Positions 17,945 through 25,638 of a stretch of 64,000 nt of DNA are shown here, piece by piece. The notes beneath the pieces are model-generated. The model ran no database searches, was not told where the DNA came from, and was given only the letters and a program-made list of their open reading frames with translations. Within the stretch, counting starts at the first letter, position 1. Every line of letters begins with the position of its first letter. A program made the position numbers and the translations under genes. The DNA comes from Thalassotalea mangrovi (GTDB lineage: Bacteria; Pseudomonadota; Gammaproteobacteria; Enterobacterales; Alteromonadaceae), in assembly GCF_005116735.1 (NCBI RefSeq), contig NZ_SWDB01000014.1:44205-108204 (forward strand). Reading direction: 5' to 3'.

Positions 17945-18937
17945 ATGCTCAAAGTCTCTTCTCACTCCGTCAGGGCTCTGGTGGTTTACTTGTCTCACTT
18001 GGGCTTGCCATTACGGCAAAGCCTTGACTTAGTCGGACTCGACAAAGCGTCGTTATTTAATGAGCACTCGCTGTTGTCTACTGACGTGTTAGAAGCCCTA
18101 TATAATCATGCCGAATCCGTTCTTGGATTAAATGATATTGGCTTTAATTTTGGTCAATCGATTGAACCGGATCGCTGGAGCACATTAGGCTATATCGCGT
18201 ATACCGCGCCAACCCTTAACCGGGCACTGCAACAACAATATAAGTTTCAGTCGCTGGTAGGGAACCTGGGTTCACCAGTATTAAAACAAACCAATGATCA
18301 GACCGTCATCACCTGGGTACCCGCTTATGCCTGTTCCCACCATACGGTTGAAGAAATTATTACCGGCTGGGTTGCTTTAGCCCGCAAATTATCCGCAGCA
18401 CCGGTTATCCCAGAAAAAGTGTTTTTTGCCCATGCCTGTAAAGGCGATGAACGGGTATATGAACGATATTTTCAATGCCCGGTATTATTTTCTCAGGACG
18501 CCAGCGGCGTGGTAGTTGATACCGAGTTATTGCAGGTTCCGCTGATAAAACATGAACCGCAGCTACACGAATTACTGTGTCAGCATGCTGAACAACAGCT
18601 TGCTAGTTTTACCGAGGCTGTGCCCATTGAGGTGATGAGCCAGTACATGATCAACCGTCTTTCCGTAAAGGTTCCTGATATTGATGAAATTGCTGAATTA
18701 ATGAATCTCAGCGTTCGTACTTTACAGCGTAAGTTATCCGACGCCGGAACCAGTTATAGTCAGCTATTGGATAACTTGCGCAAGCAAATGGCGATGGATT
18801 ACCTGCAATTTGAACATTATTCGATCATGTATATTGCCGAAATGACGGGCTTTTCAGAACAAAGTGCATTCCAGAGAGCGTTTAAACGCTGGACCGGGAT
18901 GACGCCGTTGCAATATCGCAAAGGCCAAAGTAATTAG
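17945..18937 (+). CDS. AraC-family transcriptional regulator (Arabinose_bd type)
   Basis: A 330-residue regulator. Residues about 15-200 match the Arabinose_bd sensor domain found in OruR/ArgR-like AraC proteins (LGLPLRQSLDLVG, GFNFGQSIEPDRWSTLGYIAYTAPTL). The C-terminal 85 residues are the double helix-turn-helix: IDEIAELMNLSVRTLQRKL and MYIAEMTGFSEQSAFQRAFKRWTGMTPLQYR. It sits just upstream of, and in line with, the symporter-to-SDR gene run and is the natural candidate for its regulator. Confidence 0.92.
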   Translation: MLKVSSHSVRALVVYLSHLGLPLRQSLDLVGLDKASLFNEHSLLSTDVLEALYNHAESVLGLNDIGFNFGQSIEPDRWSTLGYIAYTAPTLNRALQQQYKFQSLVGNLGSPVLKQTNDQTVITWVPAYACSHHTVEEIITGWVALARKLSAAPVIPEKVFFAHACKGDERVYERYFQCPVLFSQDASGVVVDTELLQVPLIKHEPQLHELLCQHAEQQLASFTEAVPIEVMSQYMINRLSVKVPDIDEIAELMNLSVRTLQRKLSDAGTSYSQLLDNLRKQMAMDYLQFEHYSIMYIAEMTGFSEQSAFQRAFKRWTGMTPLQYRKGQSN

Positions 18938-18973
18938 ACCCCATTCTGCACTAACCCTCCATTTTGCGGACTG

Positions 18974-19038
18974 ACCATGGCGCGCAACCTCATCGCGATT
19001 GGTGTCTTAATGACGTATTTTACCCTGCACGCCATGGT
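18974..19038. promoter_or_regulatory. Inverted repeat between the AraC-type regulator and the symporter gene
   Basis: ACCATGGCG at 18974-18982 and CGCCATGGT at 19030-19038 are perfect nine-base inverted arms separated by 47 bases, in the only real gap of the cluster. Each arm contains the palindrome CCATGG. A role as operator is inference; AraC proteins more often bind direct repeats. Confidence 0.4.
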
Positions 19039-19128
19039 TCATTTATCACTGGCGTTAAATGTCATTATTTTTCGCTTTTATTTGGTTAGTATTAGGCTTC
19101 CAATAATAACAATGACAAGAATAATAAG

Positions 19129-20043
19129 ATGGAAATAGGTCCGGTATTTTACGATTCCAGTACGCAATGGATTTTAAACCTGGTGCTGGCCAGTATGATA
19201 TTCGGTCTGGCGCTTGATATACACTGGCGAGACTTTAAACGGGTGATCACTATGCCCAAGGCCGTTATTGCTGGCCTGGGTGCCCAATTCCTTCTCTTGC
19301 CGGCTCTGACCTGCGCACTGACTTTGCTGGTGGATTTACCTGCTGGTATAGAACTTGGCATGATGCTGGTCGCCTCCTGTCCGGGAGGCGCAATTTCTAA
19401 CTTTGTCACCCATTTAAGTGGCGGTAATACGGCGTTGTCCATATCTCTCACCGCCGCCGCGAGCGCCACCGCGGTGATTATGATGCCATTTAACTTCATG
19501 TTCTGGTCGCAATTTAACGAACCGGCGATGGCAATCATGCAGGCCATTAATGTTGACTCCGAACAGCTTTTCAAAACCCTGATCCTGGTATTGGCAATTC
19601 CGCTTAGCGCAGGGTTATTGATTCGCGCCAGGTTTGAACGCGCCGCAAAAACTCTGCATATAATCCTTAAAAATACCAGTTTGCTGGCGTTAGTAGCCTT
19701 TATTCTGATCGCCGTACTGAAAAACCATCAGGCATTTTTACAGCATATCTGGTTCCTGCTGCTGATTGTTTTTATTCATAACAGCATGGCATTTTTAATT
19801 GGTTATTTAAGTGCCAGGTCGGCTGGCCTGGAAGTTCGCGATCAAAAGGCGGTGACCATCGAAGTCGGCATGCAGAATTCGTCGTTAGCTATTGCCATCG
19901 TATTTACTCAGTTTGGCGGGCAAGCAGGGATGGCGCTGATATGCGCCTTCTGGGGAACCTGGCATATCGTTGCCGGTCTGGCCGTTGCCCTGATATTCAA
20001 ACAACAAAAATCTGATCAACCAGTGCCGATACGGGGAGAATAA
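19129..20043 (+). CDS. Bile acid:sodium symporter (BASS/SBF) family transporter
   Basis: A 304-residue integral membrane transporter with about nine transmembrane helices. The family signatures VASCPGGAISNFVTHLSGGNTALSIS (residues about 82-107) and VEVGMQNSSLAIAI-like EVGMQNSSLAIAIVF (about 244-258) form the two crossover sodium-binding motifs. Members import organic anions such as bile acids, pantoate or keto acids with sodium. It is the first gene of a five-gene run; the next gene begins two bases after its stop. Confidence 0.9.
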   Translation: MEIGPVFYDSSTQWILNLVLASMIFGLALDIHWRDFKRVITMPKAVIAGLGAQFLLLPALTCALTLLVDLPAGIELGMMLVASCPGGAISNFVTHLSGGNTALSISLTAAASATAVIMMPFNFMFWSQFNEPAMAIMQAINVDSEQLFKTLILVLAIPLSAGLLIRARFERAAKTLHIILKNTSLLALVAFILIAVLKNHQAFLQHIWFLLLIVFIHNSMAFLIGYLSARSAGLEVRDQKAVTIEVGMQNSSLAIAIVFTQFGGQAGMALICAFWGTWHIVAGLAVALIFKQQKSDQPVPIRGE

Positions 20044-20045
20044 CA

Positions 20046-20999
20046 ATGAAAATACTGATTACTGGAGCGGCCGGCTGTTTGGGGCGACGCCTGATCCAAT
20101 CACTGAACGTTGGCAATGAGACCCAGGTATTTGCCACCGATATCAGGCCGCAAGCGGACATAAAGCTCGACGATAGCAATCACATTACTTATAAAGCGCT
20201 GGATATCTGTCAACCCGATTTTTACCAGTGGGTGGAACAGATAAAGCCAGACGTTATCGTTCATCTTGCATCGATTTTGCAGATTTCCAAAGCCATGCCG
20301 CGTGAGAAAGCCTATGAAATTGACGTGGTTGCGACCAGAAAGTTGGTCGAACTGGCTGCGAAAATTGATTGCCAGAAATTTATTATTACCACCTCCGGGG
20401 CATCATTTGGCTACTGGCCGGAAAATACCGGTTGGCTGAGCGAGGAGCACCCGAAAAAAGGCAATCCGGACTATTTTTACAGTGCCCATAAGGCAGAAAT
20501 TGAAGCCATCATGGCCGAAGCCAAGGTCCGTTATCCGGCTCTTAAACAAGTGATCCTACGACCGGGTACCATATTAGGGCCAGATTTTGATGGTCCTATT
20601 GTTAACCTGTTTCAGCAAAAAATCATTACCGGCGTTGCCGGTTATCCAGGGCCATTTGTTTTTATCTGGTCTGAAGATGTGGTGGCCTATGTTAAGGAAG
20701 CCATGTTTACCGGGGTGGAAGGTGATTATAATCTCGCTGGCGATGGCAGCGTTTCCATGGCGCAGATTGCCCGCACCCTGAATAAACCTTATTTGCCGTT
20801 ACCTGCCTGGTTGATTGAAGGTGCGTTAAGCATATTAAAGCCTCTCGGTGTGACCCAGTATGGACCGGAACAGGTGAAGTTTGTGAAATACCGTCCGGTA
20901 TTGGCAAACGATAAGATCAAAAAAACATTTAGTCATCAACCTACATACACTTCCCAGCAGGCGCTGGAGCAGTTTCTTGCATTGCAAAAGGACGTTTAA
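20046..20999 (+). CDS. NAD-dependent epimerase/dehydratase (extended SDR)
   Basis: A 317-residue extended short-chain dehydrogenase. The Rossmann motif GAAGCLG is at residues 7-13, and the catalytic Tyr-Lys pair is Y145 and K149 in YSAHKAE, with TTSGASFGYW providing the serine. LRPGTILGPDF follows in the substrate region. The sequence is not a classical sugar epimerase that I can name; steroid-like, terpenoid-like or aromatic ring substrates are equally possible. It is embedded between the symporter and the heme/propeller gene, with gaps of two and three bases. Confidence 0.87.
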   Translation: MKILITGAAGCLGRRLIQSLNVGNETQVFATDIRPQADIKLDDSNHITYKALDICQPDFYQWVEQIKPDVIVHLASILQISKAMPREKAYEIDVVATRKLVELAAKIDCQKFIITTSGASFGYWPENTGWLSEEHPKKGNPDYFYSAHKAEIEAIMAEAKVRYPALKQVILRPGTILGPDFDGPIVNLFQQKIITGVAGYPGPFVFIWSEDVVAYVKEAMFTGVEGDYNLAGDGSVSMAQIARTLNKPYLPLPAWLIEGALSILKPLGVTQYGPEQVKFVKYRPVLANDKIKKTFSHQPTYTSQQALEQFLALQKDV

Positions 21000-21002
21000 T
21001 TC

Positions 21003-22859
21003 ATGAAGTATTCTGTTAGTGCAGCGATCGCCGCCGTTTGTCTGAGCGCGACCGCACAGGCGGCAACCATAGTTGTAACCGATAAAGACAATAACCCAAT
21101 GCCACAGGTTATGGTGATGCAGACACCTGTCGAGGGCTTTGTATTGGACAAGTCTGATATGGGGTATCCACCGGAGCGTCGCCTGAATCGTGCCAATACC
21201 GTGCACACGCGCTTTACCGATGATAATGGTGTGGTTCAATTTAATAGCTACGAAGACGAAAAGGTCCGTATTCGTATTCGCCGCCCCGACTTTCATGATG
21301 TTACCGTAGAAGCCAACGGCGATGAAGATTTGCGGTTGCAGATGCAGGCAATTACAGACCCATTATTGCTGGCCGAGTCCAAGCCTGCCAATACCTGGTT
21401 GTCAGCCCTGGATTTGGGTGATGAAGATCTGAAAAAACACTACGTGATGCAATGTGGTTTTTGTCATCAGCAGGGATCGCATTTTTTCCGTCGCCCTCGC
21501 GATGAAGAAAGCTGGCAAGAAATCGTCTATCGCATGGTCGGTTATGGTGCCCGGGTGCATGATGAAGCGCAAGAACAACTGCCTGGATTATTGAGTGCCG
21601 AATATAAACGTTTATTTGAAAACCCTGAGTTAATTCCAGATGGTACACCGTGGGCGAAATCGTTAACTAACGACAAAATTACCGAGTGGCCAATTGGCGA
21701 TGCTTTCTCGCAAATGCATGATTTGCTCTATCATTCCAATGGCTTGGTTTATGTAGGTGATAACCTGCAGGACCGCCTGTATGAGATTAACCCGGAAAAT
21801 GGCGAGTACAGGGTTTATAAAATGAAGCGGGCCAAAGGGGACAAGCACGGTGGCCTGATGGGTAATCGATTAAGTTCATTCCCGAAACATGAAACCTTTG
21901 CCGGTATACACTCCTTTGCTGAATCTAAAGTTGATGGCAATATCTTTATCACCACTTCGTATCAGCAACGTTTGGTGGAATTCGATGTCACCAGCAAGGA
22001 ATTCATCATTCATGAGATGGATGATGGTTATTATCCCCATACCGTGCGGATCGATGCCGAGGACCGGGTCTGGTTCACCATGGCATTATCGAACCAAATC
22101 GCCATGTTTGACCGTACCAGCAAAAGCTTTCAGATGTTTGATTTGCCTGCCCGCAACTTTGGCGAGGGCTTGACCGTAAACTTTATGGGGGCGATCCTGA
22201 AGCTGATGGACTGGGGGTTACCGCTGGCCAACTGGTTTTCAATTGATGAACAATCTTCAGGAGTACCCTTACCATATGGTATTGATATCACCCCTAATGG
22301 TGATATCTGGTTTGCACGGCTACACGCGGATTCGATCGGCAAAATTGACGGTGAAACCTTAGAAGTGACCGTTTATGATACGCCGTTTACCGGCCCCAGA
22401 CGATTGCGCAGTGACTCACAAGGTAATTTATGGATCGCTGCATTCCCGGAATCGATGATAGTTAAATTTGACCCGAAAACCGAGACCTTTGAAAACGTTG
22501 AAATTCCGGTATATCCATTGGGCAGTGAAACACCTTACTCGTTGAATGTGGATCGCAGCCGTGACATCGTCTGGATTAATGGTAATACCTCGGATGCTCT
22601 TTATCGTTATGATATTGAAGATAAAAAATGGCACCATTACCCGATGCCGAAACGGGTGACGTTTACCCGCGATGTAGAAATTGCACCCAATGGTGACGTG
22701 TTTACTACCAACTCCAGCTTCCCAAGCTGGCATATCGAAGATGGCCAGCCGACCTTGATTCGTTTGCAGCCGCAATATCACAATGAGCTGGAATCAACGG
22801 ACTCAAAAGTCCGTCCGGCAACCGATAAGCCACAGCAAGCATCTGCCGATAATGAATAA
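21003..22859 (+). CDS. Secreted heme-c / beta-propeller (Vgb, streptogramin-lyase-like) fusion protein
   Basis: A 618-residue exported protein (signal peptide to TAQA, residues 1-20). Residues about 22-117 look like a carboxypeptidase-regulatory-type beta domain. A single heme-c site CGFCH follows at 151-155 inside a cytochrome-c-like segment. The rest (about 215-600) is a six-bladed propeller with repeated blades such as GIDITPNGDIWFARLHADSIGKID and RSDSQGNLWIAAFPESMIVKFDP, the Vgb pattern. Virginiamycin B lyase itself has no heme, so the fusion suggests electron transfer coupled to substrate oxidation or cleavage in the periplasm. Three bases separate it from the epimerase, and its end overlaps the MFS gene. 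Confidence 0.85.
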   Translation: MKYSVSAAIAAVCLSATAQAATIVVTDKDNNPMPQVMVMQTPVEGFVLDKSDMGYPPERRLNRANTVHTRFTDDNGVVQFNSYEDEKVRIRIRRPDFHDVTVEANGDEDLRLQMQAITDPLLLAESKPANTWLSALDLGDEDLKKHYVMQCGFCHQQGSHFFRRPRDEESWQEIVYRMVGYGARVHDEAQEQLPGLLSAEYKRLFENPELIPDGTPWAKSLTNDKITEWPIGDAFSQMHDLLYHSNGLVYVGDNLQDRLYEINPENGEYRVYKMKRAKGDKHGGLMGNRLSSFPKHETFAGIHSFAESKVDGNIFITTSYQQRLVEFDVTSKEFIIHEMDDGYYPHTVRIDAEDRVWFTMALSNQIAMFDRTSKSFQMFDLPARNFGEGLTVNFMGAILKLMDWGLPLANWFSIDEQSSGVPLPYGIDITPNGDIWFARLHADSIGKIDGETLEVTVYDTPFTGPRRLRSDSQGNLWIAAFPESMIVKFDPKTETFENVEIPVYPLGSETPYSLNVDRSRDIVWINGNTSDALYRYDIEDKKWHHYPMPKRVTFTRDVEIAPNGDVFTTNSSFPSWHIEDGQPTLIRLQPQYHNELESTDSKVRPATDKPQQASADNE

Positions 22860-24135
22860 ATTACCGGGCTTTTTGTTATCCTGCCTGCTGGCTTTTATCG
22901 CCGGTCATTTGGTTAACTACAGCATTATTTTTCTGGCGATAGACTGGTTTGAGTCGCCGATGTTGGCCGGCATTGGTTATGGCCTTTGTTTCGGGCCGCC
23001 AGTCATCCTGGGCTGGCTGGCAGGGGCATATTGCGACCGATATTCACCAAGACGGGTGATTTTGATCGCCCAGAACGCCTTCCTGATCAGTCTGGCGTTG
23101 CTGTATGTTGCACTCGATAGTTCGTCACTGGTGCAAGTGGCGTTGTTACTTGTTGCCGCCTTCTTTGCCGGGGTGGGGTGGTCGTTCGTTTCTCCGGCCC
23201 GGTTTGCGGCATTGCCGGCATTTATTGCCGAAGATAAGTTAACCGCGGGTACCATCGCCCTAAACCTCATGGTGATGAGCGGATTCGGCATTGCGCCAAT
23301 GCTGGTGAAAAACGTTGCAGTGAACTACGGCTACCAGGGCGTTTTTATCATCGGTGCTCTGATGTTTGTCGTATCTTCACTGCTGCTGGCACTGTTACAG
23401 TACCATCCAGAGTCCAGTGTAATAACGTCAGAACAGGCATCGAATGATGGAGCACAACAGCGTCAGGTTAACGAACCCTCCCTCTGGCAGCAGGTGCGAG
23501 ATGGCTGGCGGGTTATGTTGCAGCCCGGCATGGTAAAACCCTTGTTGTTACTGTCAATGATAACTTACCTGCTGATGGGGCCGATGCAGGTTCTGTTGCC
23601 GGTTATCGCTGAACAGCAATTGCATTTAACCGAAACGGCGCAGGGCAATTATTTATCCTTAGTGGCATTTTCGCTGATTGTCGGTGGTTTGCTAAGCATG
23701 GCTAGCCGTAACCTTGGCAAGTTAGGCTGGCAGTTGAATCTTTCGTTATTGGTTGCCGCAGCTGGTCTCGGCTCCTTAGCATTAATCACTAATTTAACCT
23801 TGTCGGTGCTGGTGTTGCTCGGTTCGGGCATTGCCGGTGGTATGGCTATCAGCCTCATTGTCGCAGGCCTGAATCAGATGTGCGACAGTGCCTATCGCGG
23901 TCGGGTTATGGCCTGTTACACCATAATCGGCCAGGTCATTCCGGCACTGAGTGGCGTATTTTCCGGTATGGTGGCGCAGGTTTACGGCGCCCAGTATTCG
24001 TTAATGATTGCCGGTGGAGTGATTGTGACCCTGGTATTACTCGCCATATTTACGTTAACGCAAATTACCCGACTCGATCATTTTCAACAAATAAGTATGG
24101 TGAAGGATTTGGAACATGCATCCGTATCAAAATAA
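22852..24135 (+). CDS. MFS transporter (MFS_3 / EntS-like)
   Basis: A 427-residue major facilitator transporter with about 12 hydrophobic helices. Signature loops are GWLAGAYCDRYSPRRVI (residues about 50-66) and SLIVAGLNQMCDSAYRGRVMACY in the second half, typical of the MFS_3 branch that includes exporters such as EntS. The ATG at 22852 overlaps the end of the propeller gene by eight bases, so translation is coupled; an upstream GTG-type extension inside that gene is unlikely. The next gene overlaps its end by 20 bases. It could import or expel the pathway compound. Confidence 0.9.
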   Translation: MNKLPGFLLSCLLAFIAGHLVNYSIIFLAIDWFESPMLAGIGYGLCFGPPVILGWLAGAYCDRYSPRRVILIAQNAFLISLALLYVALDSSSLVQVALLLVAAFFAGVGWSFVSPARFAALPAFIAEDKLTAGTIALNLMVMSGFGIAPMLVKNVAVNYGYQGVFIIGALMFVVSSLLLALLQYHPESSVITSEQASNDGAQQRQVNEPSLWQQVRDGWRVMLQPGMVKPLLLLSMITYLLMGPMQVLLPVIAEQQLHLTETAQGNYLSLVAFSLIVGGLLSMASRNLGKLGWQLNLSLLVAAAGLGSLALITNLTLSVLVLLGSGIAGGMAISLIVAGLNQMCDSAYRGRVMACYTIIGQVIPALSGVFSGMVAQVYGAQYSLMIAGGVIVTLVLLAIFTLTQITRLDHFQQISMVKDLEHASVSK

Positions 24136-24901
24136 GGTGGTCGTTGTCACTGGTGGCAGTGGTGGTATCGGTCAGGAATTGTGCAAGCAGCTGTTAGCGC
24201 AAGAGGCGTTGGTTGCCTGTCTCGATCTGAATACGGACAGCGCGGTACAGCATGATAATGCGTTGAACCTGGCGTTGGATATTACCGATTATGAGCAACT
24301 CGTCGATGCAGTGGCGCAAATTAAGTCGCGCTTTGGTCGCATTGATGTGTTGATTAACAATGCCGGGATCACCCATATGAGCCGTTTCACCGATTCAGGC
24401 AAAGATCTGGCAGATCGTATCCTGGCGGTAAATTATACCGCAGCGGTGGACATTACCCGCTTGTGTTTAGACGAGATTATCCGCAATCAGGGGCATATTA
24501 TTGCCATGTCCAGTGTCGCTGGCTTCGCGCCATTATATGGACGGTCTATTTATGCCGGTAGTAAGCATGCCATGCAGGGCTTCTTTTATTCGCTGGCCAG
24601 TGAATTAAAAGAGCAAGGGGTGGGTGTCTCGGTTATTTGTCCGTCATTTGTCCGTTCCCGCCCGGAACTTACCGCCCAGGTAAATGCCGGGGTTTCCTCG
24701 CCGGGAGCACTGAAGAAAAATACCAATGGTGAGCAAATCTCACCTCAACTTGCGGCGAAAAGGATCCTGGCTGCCGGCATCAAGGGTCAACGCACCGTGT
24801 ATTTAGGAAAAGTGGCGAATATTGCCCGCTGGCTTTTTGCCTTACTGCCGAGCGTTTATCTCAACGTGATGAGTAAGGGCGCAAAGCAGGAATTTGAATA
24901 A
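24116..24901 (+). CDS. Short-chain dehydrogenase/reductase
   Basis: A 261-residue classical SDR. TGGSGGIG at residues 12-19 binds the cofactor, D37 in CLDLN favours NAD over NADP, NNAG is at 81-84, and the catalytic triad is the serine in MSSVAG with Y146 and K150 in YAGSKHA. It overlaps the MFS gene by 20 bases and is the last gene of the AraC-linked run. It probably oxidises or reduces a hydroxyl or keto group of the transported compound. Confidence 0.9.
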   Translation: MHPYQNKVVVVTGGSGGIGQELCKQLLAQEALVACLDLNTDSAVQHDNALNLALDITDYEQLVDAVAQIKSRFGRIDVLINNAGITHMSRFTDSGKDLADRILAVNYTAAVDITRLCLDEIIRNQGHIIAMSSVAGFAPLYGRSIYAGSKHAMQGFFYSLASELKEQGVGVSVICPSFVRSRPELTAQVNAGVSSPGALKKNTNGEQISPQLAAKRILAAGIKGQRTVYLGKVANIARWLFALLPSVYLNVMSKGAKQEFE

Positions 24902-25091
24902 GCCGGGCTTTTTTAGCTAATGGCACGTTGCTTCCTGAGTAGCGTGCTCTATTGCATCAATTACCACCAGCTGTGTCCGATGGCTATAATCCCTTCATTT
25001 ATTTCACAATTTCTCTAACCCTCACCTATGCTATTAGTTATTAACAACATTGATAGTTGTCCGGTATAACTGTCAGGTACAGAGGGTTCAG

Positions 25092-25559
25092 ATGAAAATG
25101 AAAATCGGCACTTCCGCTTGGTCCACTTTCGGCGTGTTGTTTGTCTTTATCACAAGTTCGATAATGCCAGTAAATTCTGAAGAGCTAACCGATATCGGTG
25201 ATTTGCAATGGCGAGCGCGAGTATTGCTGATGCAAGGCTCTGACCAAGCGAAAAGCTCCCTGATAGAAAAACTACAAGCCGATAAAAATGAACTTAGCGA
25301 GCGACATATCTACTGGTTTATTTTTCAGGCCGATTCGATTGATAGTAATTACCCCGGGGCAATTTCTGAAACATTCAGAAATTCGATAAAAGCCGAATAT
25401 TTTGGCAATACCGGGGATGGTGATGTGATTATCCTGATCGGAAAAGATGGTGAAGCCAAGCTGTTCACCAGTGAGCTGGATTTGCAAAAGCTCTATCAAA
25501 CCATAGATGCGATGCCCATGCGCCAGCAGGAGATGGGGAAATCAAATTCCATTAATTAG
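25092..25559 (+). CDS. DUF4174 domain exported protein
   Basis: A 155-residue protein with a signal peptide (to about PVNSEE, residue 30). The mature part matches DUF4174: DLQWRARVLLM at the start, VIILIGKDGEAKLF in the middle and the characteristic end LYQTIDAMPMRQQEM. The fold is probably thioredoxin-like without redox cysteines; the function is not known. AGAGGG precedes the ATG at 25092. Confidence 0.82.
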   Translation: MKMKIGTSAWSTFGVLFVFITSSIMPVNSEELTDIGDLQWRARVLLMQGSDQAKSSLIEKLQADKNELSERHIYWFIFQADSIDSNYPGAISETFRNSIKAEYFGNTGDGDVIILIGKDGEAKLFTSELDLQKLYQTIDAMPMRQQEMGKSNSIN

Positions 25560-25638
25560 CCTGTCGGATAAATACCCTCGTTTTTGATAATTGGTATTCG
25601 CCGTGCCAACAGTGCCTGACCAATAGCAAAACAGGCCA

